The notes below the pieces were generated by a model. It was not told the origin of the DNA. It did not search any database and worked only from the letters and a program-made list of their open reading frames with translations. A stretch of DNA of 64,000 bases from Bacillus_BD oryzisoli (GTDB lineage Bacteria > Bacillota > Bacilli > Bacillales > Cytobacillaceae), in the NCBI RefSeq assembly GCF_036670025.1, contig NZ_CP137640.1, positions 1,584,001 through 1,648,000 of the forward strand. The letters run 5' to 3'. Shown here in pieces: positions 1-9,307 of this stretch. Every line of letters begins with the position of its first letter. Within the stretch, counting starts at the first letter, position 1. A program made the translations under genes and the position numbers.

Positions 1-76
1 TACGGAACAAATCTTTAATGCTGGTCAATATGGATTTGAAGTTGAGGATACCTTTTTTTATAAAAAGAGTCTTTAA
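1..76 (+). CDS. cheR: CheR chemotaxis methyltransferase, C-terminal end only
   Basis: The second reading frame is open from the window edge to a TAA at 74-76. It encodes about 24 residues including TEQIF, YGFE and DTFFYKK. This resembles the extreme C-terminus of CheR, which methylates glutamates on chemoreceptors using SAM. In B. subtilis cheR lies directly upstream of the chorismate synthase gene, and the same neighbour follows here. Only the tail is visible, so no catalytic motif can be checked and the call leans on synteny. Confidence 0.7.
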   Translation, partial: TEQIFNAGQYGFEVEDTFFYKKSL

Positions 77-227
77 ATAATTTATCTGGAATAATATTAA
101 TGAGCTTAATAAATCAGTTAAAGGAATAATTTATCAAATTAATTTTTAAAAACTTACTATTCTAATTTTTGCATGTATGTTATATTGATACATAATCCTT
201 TAACGAGTTGAAGGGAGAAAGAGGAAA

Positions 228-1397
228 ATGAGATATTTAACAGCTGGGGAATCACATGGACCCCAATTAACAACAATTATTGAAGGTTTACCTGCGGGAA
301 TGCCTCTATTGCAAGAAGATATTAATGTTCAACTAGCTAGGAGACAAAAAGGTCATGGCCGTGGTCGAAGAATGCAGATTGAAACAGATACCGCCCAGAT
401 TACAAGCGGTGTAAGACATGGTTTAACCCTCGGTTCACCGGTTGCTCTTGTTGTTGAGAACAATGACTGGAAACATTGGACAAAAATTATGGGTGCAGAC
501 CCAATAGATGGGGACGCGGATGAAGTGAAAAGAAAAGTAACGCGCCCACGACCTGGACATGCTGATTTAAATGGTGCCTTAAAATACGGGCATCGTGATA
601 TGAGAAATGTATTAGAACGTTCCTCTGCAAGAGAAACAACGATAAGAGTCGCTGCAGGAGCAGTGGCGAAAAAGCTGCTGTCCTTACTTGGCATTGAAGT
701 TGCCTCCCATGTTGTTGAAATTGGCGGAGTCAAATCTTCCGTTTCAACATATGAATCAATCCAAAGTTTAAGAGAAATAACTGAAAATTCTCCGGTTCGC
801 TGTCTTGATTCAGCTGCGGAAAAAGAAATGATGAAAGCCATTGATACAGCGAAGGAAAACGGCGATTCAATTGGCGGAATTGTTGAGGTTATTGTAGAAG
901 GCATGCCGCCAGGTGTTGGCAGCTATGTACACTATGATCGTAAGCTTGATGCAAAACTTGCAGCAGCTATATGCTCCATCAATGCTTTTAAAGGCGTTGA
1001 GTTTGGTATTGGATTTGAAGCAGCACACAAACCAGGTAGTGAAGTACACGATGAAATTGCTTGGGATGAAGAAAAAGGTTATTACCGGAAAACGAATAGA
1101 CTAGGCGGTCTTGAAGGCGGAATGACAACAGGTATGCCGCTTGTTATCAGAGGTGTGATGAAACCAATCCCAACCCTGTATAAACCGCTGCAAAGTGTTG
1201 ATATTGACTCAAAGGAGCCGTTTACTGCAAGTGTTGAGCGATCTGATAGTTGTGCGGTGCCGGCAGCTTCCGTCGTGGCAGAAAACGTAGTTGCATGGGA
1301 AATTGCTCAAGCAATTCTGGAGCAATTTTCTAGTGACCGCTTTGATACATTAAAAGAAAACGTTGCCGAGCAGCGCAAATTTGCGAGGGAATTTTAA
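228..1397 (+). CDS. aroC: Chorismate synthase
   Basis: Converts EPSP to chorismate, the last common step of the shikimate pathway, using reduced FMN. The 389-residue length is normal. The N-terminal signature GESHGP (residues 7-12) and the C-terminal RSDSCAVPAASVVAE block are the family's FMN and substrate-binding signatures. The ATG follows a GGGAG-type ribosome binding site in the stretch 210-225. It opens the aromatic operon, and its stop codon overlaps the start of aroB by one base (TAATG). B. subtilis calls this gene aroF. Confidence 0.97.
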   Translation: MRYLTAGESHGPQLTTIIEGLPAGMPLLQEDINVQLARRQKGHGRGRRMQIETDTAQITSGVRHGLTLGSPVALVVENNDWKHWTKIMGADPIDGDADEVKRKVTRPRPGHADLNGALKYGHRDMRNVLERSSARETTIRVAAGAVAKKLLSLLGIEVASHVVEIGGVKSSVSTYESIQSLREITENSPVRCLDSAAEKEMMKAIDTAKENGDSIGGIVEVIVEGMPPGVGSYVHYDRKLDAKLAAAICSINAFKGVEFGIGFEAAHKPGSEVHDEIAWDEEKGYYRKTNRLGGLEGGMTTGMPLVIRGVMKPIPTLYKPLQSVDIDSKEPFTASVERSDSCAVPAASVVAENVVAWEIAQAILEQFSSDRFDTLKENVAEQRKFAREF

Positions 1398-2470
1398 TGA
1401 TTGAACATGTAGTGAAGACGTCATTTAAAGCGTATCCTGTCTACATTGGTGAGGGTGTCATTGGGCAGCTGCCCATTTTTATTAAAGAAAAGCAGGCAGG
1501 AGTCACAAAAATCCTCATCATTACAGATGAGATTGTAGGGGGGCTTTACCTCGCTCCGATTCTCCAAATTCTTTCTGCATTTCCGGTTGAAGTGGTGAAA
1601 GTACCGGGCGGAGAAAAGGCCAAAACATTTGAAGTCTATTATGACTGTCAGACTGCTGCCCTACAGTATAAACTTGATCGAAAGTCACTTATTGTTGCTC
1701 TTGGCGGTGGTGCGGTTGGAGATTTATCCGGTTTTGTTGCCGCAACTTTTATGAGAGGTATCCCTTTTATTCAAATCCCAACCACTATTTTAGCTCATGA
1801 TAGTGCTGTTGGCGGTAAAGTAGCGATTAATCATCCAGAGGGGAAAAATATGATTGGTTCGTTTTACCAGCCAGAAGCAGTCATATATGATACCAATTTT
1901 TTAAAAAGCCTGCCTTTAAGTGAGAGACGTTCAGGCTTTGCTGAAGTTATTAAACATAGTCTTATTTCTGATGTATCTTTTTATCAATGGCTAAAAAGTA
2001 ACATTTCCTCCTTAGAAAGCATCAGAGAGGATGAAATGGTCCAATTTTTAGCTAAAGGAATTGAAATTAAAAGTGCAATCGTAGCCGAGGATGAAAAGGA
2101 AAACGGTATACGGGCCTATTTGAACTTTGGACATACTCTGGGACATGCAATAGAAGCTGAAATGGGCTATGGAAAAATGACACATGGTGAAGCAGTACTG
2201 ATTGGCATGCTGTTTGCTTTACAATTAAGTAAGAAATATGCTGGTCTTGAATTTGACATCGAGACCTTAACTGAATGGGTTCAGCAGCTTGGCTATCAAA
2301 CAAAGATGCCAGAAGGTTTGTCAGATGAGAAGTTAGTTGAACGAATGAAGGGTGATAAAAAATCAGTAGGTCAACGGATTAGATTTGTGCTGCTGAATGA
2401 GATTGGATCACCTGAACTTTATGAGTTATCAGATAAAGAAATCCTTTGTGAATTAAACCATTTTAAATAA
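1397..2470 (+). CDS. aroB: 3-Dehydroquinate synthase
   Basis: Cyclises DAHP to 3-dehydroquinate, the second shikimate step, in an NAD- and metal-dependent reaction. The protein has 357 residues, the usual size. The nucleotide-binding GGGAVGDLSGF, the HDSAVGGKVAIN block and the metal-ligand motif FGHTLGHAIE are all present. It is directly coupled to aroC by a one-base overlap and is followed after 16 bases by aroH, so it is almost certainly co-transcribed. Confidence 0.97.
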   Translation: MIEHVVKTSFKAYPVYIGEGVIGQLPIFIKEKQAGVTKILIITDEIVGGLYLAPILQILSAFPVEVVKVPGGEKAKTFEVYYDCQTAALQYKLDRKSLIVALGGGAVGDLSGFVAATFMRGIPFIQIPTTILAHDSAVGGKVAINHPEGKNMIGSFYQPEAVIYDTNFLKSLPLSERRSGFAEVIKHSLISDVSFYQWLKSNISSLESIREDEMVQFLAKGIEIKSAIVAEDEKENGIRAYLNFGHTLGHAIEAEMGYGKMTHGEAVLIGMLFALQLSKKYAGLEFDIETLTEWVQQLGYQTKMPEGLSDEKLVERMKGDKKSVGQRIRFVLLNEIGSPELYELSDKEILCELNHFK

Positions 2471-2486
2471 AGAGGGGAGAATATAG

Positions 2487-2855
2487 GTGATCCGCGGAGT
2501 TAGAGGCGCAATTACAGTCTTAGAAAATACGGAAAATGAAATTATGCAGGCAACATCGAGATTGCTACATAAAATGATTGAAAAAAACGAGATTGCGCCT
2601 GAGAACGTTGCATCTGTATTTATCTCCGTTACAGATGATATTACAGAAGCTTTTCCGGCTAAAGTGTTACGTTCGAAAGAAGGCTGGGGTTTCGTGCCGG
2701 TTATGTGCATGAAGGAAATTACGGTTTCGAATGCACTAGAGAAATGTATTCGTGTGATGATGCATGTGAACACGGCAAAAAGCCAGCAGGAAATAAATCA
2801 TATCTATTTAGAAAATGCAATGATTTTAAGACCCGATTTAGCCAATAGTAAATAA
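2487..2855 (+). CDS. aroH: Chorismate mutase, AroH class
   Basis: Rearranges chorismate to prephenate, committing carbon to phenylalanine and tyrosine. At 122 residues it is the small monofunctional AroH type, which forms a trimer in B. subtilis. The N-terminal IRGVRGAITV carries the active-site arginine of the family. It starts with GTG behind AGAGGGGAGA. Only 27 bases separate it from hisC, where B. subtilis has the six trp genes. Confidence 0.95.
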   Translation: MIRGVRGAITVLENTENEIMQATSRLLHKMIEKNEIAPENVASVFISVTDDITEAFPAKVLRSKEGWGFVPVMCMKEITVSNALEKCIRVMMHVNTAKSQQEINHIYLENAMILRPDLANSK

Positions 2856-2882
2856 TCATCATTGAATGAGGTGTATGCTTTT

Positions 2883-3986
2883 ATGAAATGGAAAGAACAA
2901 TTGTTATCATTAGCTCCTTATAAACCAGGCAGACCTATTGAATCTGTAAAAAAAGAGTACGGCCTTGAAAAGGTTGTAAAATTGGCATCAAATGAGAATC
3001 CATTCGGTACCTCACCAAAAGTTGTTGCTGCTTTACAATCAGCCTTGTCATCGTTTGCCATTTATCCTGATGGCTATGCTACAACTTTACGTACTGCAGT
3101 TGCAGAGTTTTTAAAAATGGACGAAGAACAGCTTATTTTCGGGAACGGTGCTGATAATTTAATCCAGATAATTTCCCGTGCGTTTTTAGAGCCAGGAAAA
3201 AACACGGTAATGGCAAGTCCGTCCTTCTCTCAATATAAGCACAATGCTATTATAGACGGAGCAGAGATTAGGGAAATTCCGTTAATTGATGGTGAACATG
3301 ACCTTGATGCTATGCTAGAGGCAATTGATGAAAATACTGCAGTAGTATGGGTATGCAGTCCCAATAATCCAACAGGCGTCTACATAACAAAAGAGAAAAT
3401 CACTTCCTTCCTTAATAAGGTACCGAAAGAAACAGTGGTTGTCATTGATGACGCCTACCATGATTATGTTGTAGCAGATGATTTTTATGATGCCGTTGAA
3501 TTTGTAAATGAGTACAATAATTTAATCGTCTTAAGAACATTCTCTAAAATATACGGAATTGCTAGTTTACGTGTTGGCTACGGCGTGGCTCATCAAGATA
3601 TTATTCGCGTATTAGAACCTGCGAGAGAGCCTTTCAATGTCAATACATTGGGACAAATTGCAGCTGTAGCGGCACTTAATGATCAGGGATATGTGAATGA
3701 GTGCAGACGGAAAAATCGCGAAGGCATGGCACAGTTTGAACAATTTTGTGCCGAACACCAATTGCACTATTTCCCGTCGCAGGCTAACTTCATTTTAATT
3801 GATTTTGGTACAAGCGGAGATGAGGTGTTCCAATATCTGCTCCAGAAAGGATATATTGTTCGTTCTGGTAATGCATTGGGTTATACTACATCAGTAAGAG
3901 TTACAGTGGGATCTGAAGAGGAAAACAACGGTGTGATAGATGCAATGAAGCAATATTTACAAGAAGTGAGCGTTAGTAAAAATTAA
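2883..3986 (+). CDS. hisC: Histidinol-phosphate aminotransferase
   Basis: PLP-dependent class I/II aminotransferase, 367 residues. The SPNNPTG loop and the PLP-lysine region RTFSKIYGIASLRVGYG are clear. In Bacillus this enzyme works in histidine synthesis and also transaminates prephenate-derived keto acids for tyrosine and phenylalanine, which explains its place in the aromatic operon. A longer frame opens at TTG 2862. ATG 2883 is preferred because GAGGTG (2868-2873) sits nine bases before it. tyrA follows 43 bases later. Confidence 0.93.
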   Translation: MKWKEQLLSLAPYKPGRPIESVKKEYGLEKVVKLASNENPFGTSPKVVAALQSALSSFAIYPDGYATTLRTAVAEFLKMDEEQLIFGNGADNLIQIISRAFLEPGKNTVMASPSFSQYKHNAIIDGAEIREIPLIDGEHDLDAMLEAIDENTAVVWVCSPNNPTGVYITKEKITSFLNKVPKETVVVIDDAYHDYVVADDFYDAVEFVNEYNNLIVLRTFSKIYGIASLRVGYGVAHQDIIRVLEPAREPFNVNTLGQIAAVAALNDQGYVNECRRKNREGMAQFEQFCAEHQLHYFPSQANFILIDFGTSGDEVFQYLLQKGYIVRSGNALGYTTSVRVTVGSEEENNGVIDAMKQYLQEVSVSKN

Positions 3987-4029
3987 ATCGGTTAGGTTAA
4001 CAATGCGAAGGATAAGGGGATGATCCGGT

Positions 4030-5136
4030 TTGAAAGGCCGTGTATTTGTGATTGGCTTGGGCCTTATTGGCGGTTCTCTCGCATTGTCTATAAAAAGGCA
4101 GCATAAAGACTGCCATATTACAGGGTATGACATCAATGACGAACAGGGGAAATTAGCAAAAATGCTGGGTGTTGCTGACGATATAGCAGGCAGCATTGAA
4201 GAAGGAGCAAAGGATGCTGATTTAATATTAATCACAACACCTGTACAAGTGACTGAGAGAATGTTGGAACTACTTGCAGAACTTCCGTTAAAGGAAACGG
4301 TATTAATTAGTGATGCGGGGAGTACAAAAGCCGAGATTGTTAAGAAAGCTCAAAAATTAACTGACAAAGGTATAGCTTTTATCGGGGGACATCCAATGGC
4401 TGGTTCTCATAAAAGCGGAGTATCTGCTGCTAGGGAATTACTTTTTGAAAATGCTTTTTATCTTTTAACCCCCCAGCAGCATATTGAAGCGGGAAAGATT
4501 GATCTGTTGAAGCAGTGGCTGAAAGGAACAAAAGCCAAATTTATTGTAATATCGCCGGAAGAACACGATTATTTAACAGGGGTTATAAGTCATTTTCCGC
4601 ATATTATTGCTGCATCTTTAGTCCATCAGGCTGAAAAAACAAGTCAGGAACAAAGTTTGGTTACCCGGCTGGCAGCGGGAGGCTTTCGAGATATTACGAG
4701 GATAGCTTCAAGCAGTCCGACGATGTGGAGAGATATCCTCTTGCATAATAAAGAAACCTTGCTTCAGCTGCTGTCAGCTTGGCAGCTGGAAATGGAAGAG
4801 GTTGCTGCGATGCTCAAAGAGCAGGATGGAGAAAAAATCTACCAATATTTTGAAAAAGCCAAGACGTTCAGGGACGAACTGCCGCAAAAGCAAATGGGAG
4901 CTATCCCTGCTTTTTATGATTTATTCGTTGATGTACCTGATTACCCAGGGGTTGTATCAGAAATAACCGGTTACCTGGCTAAAGAAGAAATCAGTATCAC
5001 GAATATTCAAATTAGAGAAACACGGGAAGATATTATTGGAGTGCTAGTCATAAGTTTTCAAACAGAGTATGATCGTCTTCGTGCGAAAAAATGTATTGAG
5101 CACTACACTAGCTTTGAAACTTCAACTGGTCCATAA
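4030..5136 (+). CDS. tyrA: Prephenate dehydrogenase with C-terminal ACT domain
   Basis: Oxidatively decarboxylates prephenate to 4-hydroxyphenylpyruvate for tyrosine synthesis. The N-terminal Rossmann motif GLGLIGGSLA (about residues 9-18) binds NAD. The helical dehydrogenase domain follows, with GGHPMAGSH around residues 118-126. Residues from about 296 form an ACT domain (FYDLFVDVPDYPGVVSEIT), the usual site of amino-acid feedback. The start is TTG 4030, behind a purine-rich AAGGGGATGA. The 368-residue length is typical of Bacillus TyrA. Confidence 0.95.
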   Translation: MKGRVFVIGLGLIGGSLALSIKRQHKDCHITGYDINDEQGKLAKMLGVADDIAGSIEEGAKDADLILITTPVQVTERMLELLAELPLKETVLISDAGSTKAEIVKKAQKLTDKGIAFIGGHPMAGSHKSGVSAARELLFENAFYLLTPQQHIEAGKIDLLKQWLKGTKAKFIVISPEEHDYLTGVISHFPHIIAASLVHQAEKTSQEQSLVTRLAAGGFRDITRIASSSPTMWRDILLHNKETLLQLLSAWQLEMEEVAAMLKEQDGEKIYQYFEKAKTFRDELPQKQMGAIPAFYDLFVDVPDYPGVVSEITGYLAKEEISITNIQIRETREDIIGVLVISFQTEYDRLRAKKCIEHYTSFETSTGP

Positions 5137-5166
5137 ATTTCGATCAAGATAAAAGAGGGGGAAAAG

Positions 5167-6453
5167 ATGGGTAGACATACGTTAAAAACAAATATTGCAT
5201 CACTTAAGGGAGATATTCTGGTCCCTGGTGATAAATCTATTTCCCATCGTTCCGTTATGTTTGGTGCTGTGGCAGAAGGAGTTACGACTGTTACAGGTTT
5301 TTTAATGGGTGACGATTGTTTAAGTACCGTGTCGTGTTTTAGACAGTTGGGCGTGGAAATTGAACATAAAGATGATCAAATGGTGATACATGGAAAAGGC
5401 TGGGATGGGCTAAAAGAGCCTAAAGATGTGTTGAATGTTGGAAATTCTGGTACAACCATCCGGCTTTTGATGGGAATTTTAGCTGGCCGTCCTTTTCATG
5501 CCAACCTTATTGGTGATGAATCAATTGGCAGAAGACCGATGACAAGAGTAACAAAGCCTCTTGCTAGTATGGGAGCAAAAATAGATGGGAGACAACAGGG
5601 CGAATATACCCCATTAAGCATACGCGGCGGAGGAATTTCCGGTATTAACTATCATGCGCCAGTAGCAAGTGCCCAGGTAAAGTCATCTATTTTACTTGCT
5701 GGCCTTCAGGCTGACGGATTAACAACGGTGGTAGAACCGGAAAAATCTCGGGACCATACAGAGCGCATGATCAGGAAGTTTGGCGGTACAGTAGAAGAGG
5801 ATGGATTGTCTGTTTCTGTCCGAGGCGGGCAAACGTTAAAAGGAACCAATGTCAAGGTACCAGGTGATATTTCTTCTGCAGCCTTTTTCCTTGTGGCGGG
5901 TGCTATTGTTCCAAACAGCTGTATAACGTTAAAGAATGTTGGCTTAAATCCGACTAGAACAGGTATTATTGATGTCATGATGGAAATGGGCGCCGATATT
6001 ACCATTGATGTGACAGATGAAGATCACTTTGAACCTGTAGGGGACATTACGATCAAAACATCTCAATTAAAAGGTACGACAATCGGGGGCGAATTGATTC
6101 CGCGCTTGATTGATGAGCTGCCGATCATTGCTTTGCTTGCTACACAGGCAGAGGGTGAAACGATTATACGGGACGCACATGAATTAAAAGTGAAGGAAAC
6201 CAATCGGATCGATACAGTAGTACATGAATTGTCAACGCTCTCCGCAGAAATTAAGGCAACCGATGACGGAATGATCATCCATGGAAAAAGCAAGTTAACC
6301 GGCGGTGTTGTTTCAAGCCATGGGGATCACCGTATTGGCATGATGTTAGCGGTAGCTGCACTTATTTGTAACGAGGGAGTAAGTCTTGAACAAAAAGAGG
6401 CAATCTCCGTTTCATATCCACAATTTTTTGCGGACTTAGAAAAGTTAATGTGA
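5167..6453 (+). CDS. aroA: 3-Phosphoshikimate 1-carboxyvinyltransferase (EPSP synthase), class II
   Basis: Transfers the enolpyruvyl group of PEP to shikimate 3-phosphate. The 428 residues contain GDKSISHR near the N-terminus, GNSGTTIRLL, RRPMTR, SAQVKSS and LNPTRTG. Together these are the sequence signatures of class II EPSP synthases, the type with low glyphosate sensitivity. That property is inferred from class, not seen. This is the last gene of the aromatic operon, followed 11 bases later by an intrinsic terminator. B. subtilis names it aroE. Confidence 0.96.
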   Translation: MGRHTLKTNIASLKGDILVPGDKSISHRSVMFGAVAEGVTTVTGFLMGDDCLSTVSCFRQLGVEIEHKDDQMVIHGKGWDGLKEPKDVLNVGNSGTTIRLLMGILAGRPFHANLIGDESIGRRPMTRVTKPLASMGAKIDGRQQGEYTPLSIRGGGISGINYHAPVASAQVKSSILLAGLQADGLTTVVEPEKSRDHTERMIRKFGGTVEEDGLSVSVRGGQTLKGTNVKVPGDISSAAFFLVAGAIVPNSCITLKNVGLNPTRTGIIDVMMEMGADITIDVTDEDHFEPVGDITIKTSQLKGTTIGGELIPRLIDELPIIALLATQAEGETIIRDAHELKVKETNRIDTVVHELSTLSAEIKATDDGMIIHGKSKLTGGVVSSHGDHRIGMMLAVAALICNEGVSLEQKEAISVSYPQFFADLEKLM

Positions 6454-6463
6454 ATCAAAAAAT

Positions 6464-6491
6464 AAAAAACTGCATCTATTGCAGTTTTTTT
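6464..6491 (+). terminator. Intrinsic terminator of the aromatic operon
   Basis: An AAAACTGCA / TGCAGTTTT stem with a five-base loop is followed by a T-run. It lies just after the aroA stop and separates the operon from ypiA. Confidence 0.9.
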
Positions 6492-6724
6492 ATTTTATTT
6501 TTGCAGGCTTTTGATGAATATTTTCCGACTTATTTTCATAATTTGTCATATGACAGTATAGAGGTAAGCTAATGGCGTATATAATTGAAATTATCAAGAT
6601 GTTAAAAATGGACAACTTGTCTGAAAAAGCCTTATCATTAAAAATAGAAGATAGGCAAATTTAGCTGCTTTTAATGAACAACCAAGCGGATTTTAGCGCT
6701 TTTTAAATGGAAAGGGTCTTAAAT

Positions 6725-7987
6725 ATGGAATCAATTAATAAAATAATTACACAATTAGAAAATGGGCTTCATGAAGAGGCTTTAAGAGGCTATGAACAAA
6801 TATTAAAGTCAGGATCGAATGAAGAGAGATTTCTATTAGGGGAAGAACTTTTTCATTACGGGTTTCTTGAGGAAGCAAAGAATTTGTTCAAGCGCTTGCT
6901 GGAAATTTATCCGGAAGAAGGTGAGATTCTTATACTACTATCAGAAACGTTAATCGAACTTGGAGAAGAGGAAGAGGCGATTCTGGAGCTGGAAAAAATA
7001 AATGAGCATGATCAAAGCTACCCTGAATCCCTTGTTTTACTTGCCGATTTATACCAAATGGAAGGTCTATACGAAGTGAGTGAGCAAAAGCTGCTAAAAG
7101 CGAAGAACATCCTGCCGGACGAAGTGATTATTGATTTTGCACTTGGGGAGCTTTATACAGAAGAAGGAAAATTTGTCCAAGCCATCAGGTGTTACGAACG
7201 TGTACTAGAAACGGAGAACGAAATAGCCGGTGTCGATGTTAACCAGAGAATGGCTGATGCCATAAGTGCGGGAGGAGCCTTTGAAGATGCGCTTCCCTAT
7301 TATGAAAAAGCCTTAGACAATAAATTAGAGATTAATACGCTTTTCAACTATGGATTTACTGCCTTACAAGCCGGCTTCAATGGCAAAGCAATTGAGAAAT
7401 TTCTTGAACTAAAAGAACTAGATCCTGAATATTATTCATTATATATGAATTTAGCACGTGCCTATGAAAGAGAAGAGAACCCGGAAAAAGGCTATCAAAT
7501 TCTAAAAGAAGGAATTCAATATGATGAGTTTAATAAAGATTTATATTTCTATGCCGGTAAATTGGCATTAAAGATTGGAAAAGAAGACGAAGCGGAAAAA
7601 ATGTTCCGGGATGCATTAACGCTCGATCCAGAGCTGACAGAAGCTGCCTTAACATTAAATAAACTGTTGCTTCATCAGGAAAGATGGGAAGATGTCCTTG
7701 AGATTGTCAATCTAATGGAAGCGGGTGGTGAAGTTGAGACAAGACTTTTTTGGGATGCAGCTGTAGCACATCAAAATTTGGAAAATTATTCACAGGCATT
7801 AAACAGCTATGAAAACGCATATAATTTCTATAAAGACACGATAGACTTTTTAGTTGATTATGGTTATTTCTTAATTGAAGAAGGAAAAAGAGAGCGGGCC
7901 GTCGAAATTTTTAATAGGTTAGTGAATAAGGATCCGAGCAATTTAGAGTACCAAGACGTGTGGCAAAGACTAACAGATGATGTTTGA
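6725..7987 (+). CDS. ypiA: Tetratricopeptide-repeat protein YpiA
   Basis: A 420-residue all-helical protein of tandem TPR-like units, with no signal peptide or membrane segment. Repeated patterns such as EAKNLFKRLLEIYPEEGE, QAIRCYERVLETE and ALPYYEKALD run through its length. It probably acts as a cytoplasmic scaffold; the partner is unknown. An upstream in-frame ATG at 6707 lacks a ribosome binding site. GAAAGGG at 6710-6716 fits ATG 6725. Position between aroA and ypiB matches B. subtilis ypiA. Confidence 0.88.
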   Translation: MESINKIITQLENGLHEEALRGYEQILKSGSNEERFLLGEELFHYGFLEEAKNLFKRLLEIYPEEGEILILLSETLIELGEEEEAILELEKINEHDQSYPESLVLLADLYQMEGLYEVSEQKLLKAKNILPDEVIIDFALGELYTEEGKFVQAIRCYERVLETENEIAGVDVNQRMADAISAGGAFEDALPYYEKALDNKLEINTLFNYGFTALQAGFNGKAIEKFLELKELDPEYYSLYMNLARAYEREENPEKGYQILKEGIQYDEFNKDLYFYAGKLALKIGKEDEAEKMFRDALTLDPELTEAALTLNKLLLHQERWEDVLEIVNLMEAGGEVETRLFWDAAVAHQNLENYSQALNSYENAYNFYKDTIDFLVDYGYFLIEEGKRERAVEIFNRLVNKDPSNLEYQDVWQRLTDDV

Positions 7988-8030
7988 TAATTTTGATAAA
8001 ATTTGCTGAAAGCAGAGGAGGGAATCACAC

Positions 8031-8573
8031 ATGAACGCCCCTGTATCTGTCAATGAGAAAAAGGAATTTATTCGTTGGTTTCTCAATCATTATCAATTAA
8101 AGAGACGTGAGTGTGTCTGGATCCTGAACTATTTAATGAGTCATGACCAGCTCATGGAAAAGGTACACTTTGTTGAACAGGCTCAATTTTGCCCGCGGGG
8201 AATTGTCATGTCAACTCATTGTGTAGATGACGTACCATTTCGTTTCTATAAGGAAAATGTAATGACAACAGATGCGGAAAAATCATTTCATGATATTCGC
8301 TTAAATCGCGAGGAAGACATTTTTATTCAACTCAATTTTCATGCTTCCTTCCAAGCTCCGCAATTTGCGGCTGTTCTAGAAGAGAATCCATATATGCCAA
8401 AGAATCTACAAATAAGTGATAAAGAGCGCCTGATGGCAGAAGAATTCCTATCTTCGAGTATTAGAAGATTTCAGAAAGAAAAGCTATTCCAACAGATTGA
8501 CGAGGCCCTAGACAATAATGATAGAGAGGCCTTTAAAATGTTAACTGAACAGCTAAAAAGATTTAATATGTAG
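8031..8573 (+). CDS. ypiB: UPF0302 protein YpiB
   Basis: A soluble 180-residue protein of uncharacterised function. Features include the N-terminal VNEKKEFIRWFLNHYQLKRR and a helical C-terminus with an acidic DEALDNNDREAF segment, typical of the YpiB/UPF0302 family. The start is ATG 8031 behind AGAGGAGGGAAT. It lies 43 bases after ypiA and is closed by a terminator, so the two probably form one transcript. Confidence 0.87.
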   Translation: MNAPVSVNEKKEFIRWFLNHYQLKRRECVWILNYLMSHDQLMEKVHFVEQAQFCPRGIVMSTHCVDDVPFRFYKENVMTTDAEKSFHDIRLNREEDIFIQLNFHASFQAPQFAAVLEENPYMPKNLQISDKERLMAEEFLSSSIRRFQKEKLFQQIDEALDNNDREAFKMLTEQLKRFNM

Positions 8574-8581
8574 ATAGTCCG

Positions 8582-8610
8582 GACCTGTATTAAGCAGGTC
8601 TTTTATTTTT
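8582..8610 (+). terminator. Intrinsic terminator after ypiB
   Basis: GACCTG / CAGGTC stem with a seven-base loop, then TTTTATTTTT. Confidence 0.85.
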
Positions 8611-8717
8611 GTCCGAAAACAATGCCACATGTTGAAATCAGTTATGGTATGGCAGCCTAGACTTTTTTTAACAAAATGTTAGAATAGTAAGAAATGGGAA
8701 GATATGGAGTGAGGAGA

Positions 8718-9182
8718 ATGAAATGGACCAGCGAAGATATTGATATGTATATAAAGGCAAAGGAGTATGTTGACACAATTGTTTTGCCGTTATATCCAAT
8801 CGCACTAGATGATCAAATCAAAAAGTCAGCTGAAATGACTGAATTTATTAGCCTGTTAACAGTCCAATTAGAAAGGCAGTTTACAGGAAGATTAATTATG
8901 CTGCCGGGATTTAATTATTTAAAGTCAACAAATCATGAAGATGTACTAAATGACCTATTAACATGGGAAAAGGAATTTCTTGATAAAGGCTTTAAACATA
9001 TTGTCTATTTGACCTCTGACAGTGACTGGAAATTGGAAGAAGCAAAAATGTCCGGGTCCCTTATCTGGCTTCCGACGATCCCGCTTCAGCAAATGGATCA
9101 GCAATACCGGAATACTATTTTGAAAGATCAACTAAAACAGCTTATTACTTTATTTATACAGAAATGGGAAAAACAAGAATAA
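8718..9182 (+). CDS. ypiF: YpiF family protein (DUF2487)
   Basis: A 154-residue soluble protein of unknown function, immediately upstream of the qcr operon as in B. subtilis. Recognisable features are MKWTSEDIDMYIKAKEYVDT, then LPLYPI and PGFNYL. The frame is open from ATG 8694, but that codon has no ribosome binding site. ATG 8718 is adjacent to GAGGAG with little spacing, and GTG 8709 is a third option. The exact N-terminus is therefore uncertain, though the body of the gene is not. Confidence 0.8.
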   Translation: MKWTSEDIDMYIKAKEYVDTIVLPLYPIALDDQIKKSAEMTEFISLLTVQLERQFTGRLIMLPGFNYLKSTNHEDVLNDLLTWEKEFLDKGFKHIVYLTSDSDWKLEEAKMSGSLIWLPTIPLQQMDQQYRNTILKDQLKQLITLFIQKWEKQE

Positions 9183-9218
9183 CAGAGATAAAATTCAATT
9201 TTATATTTTCTGATTATA

Positions 9219-9247
9219 TTGACCTTACAGAAATATTGATATATTAT
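9219..9247 (+). promoter_or_regulatory. Candidate sigma-A promoter of qcrABC
   Basis: TTGACC, a 17-base spacer and TATTAT lie about 60 bases before qcrA. Spacing is ideal and both hexamers are close to consensus. Confidence 0.7.
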
Positions 9248-9307
9248 TGGTATGTCCTAGTATGAAAATTGCGTTAATTTAAAATTGTTTTAAAGGGGGG
9301 GAGAAAT

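Noticed and set aside
77..227. Promoter or leader control element before aroC
   Set aside because: The stretch is AT-rich with a TATATT-like string but no convincing -35 partner, terminator or paired structure.
353..904. 183-residue minus-strand frame inside aroC
   Set aside because: It lies wholly within a clear chorismate synthase gene, has serine/proline-rich antisense composition and no ribosome binding site.
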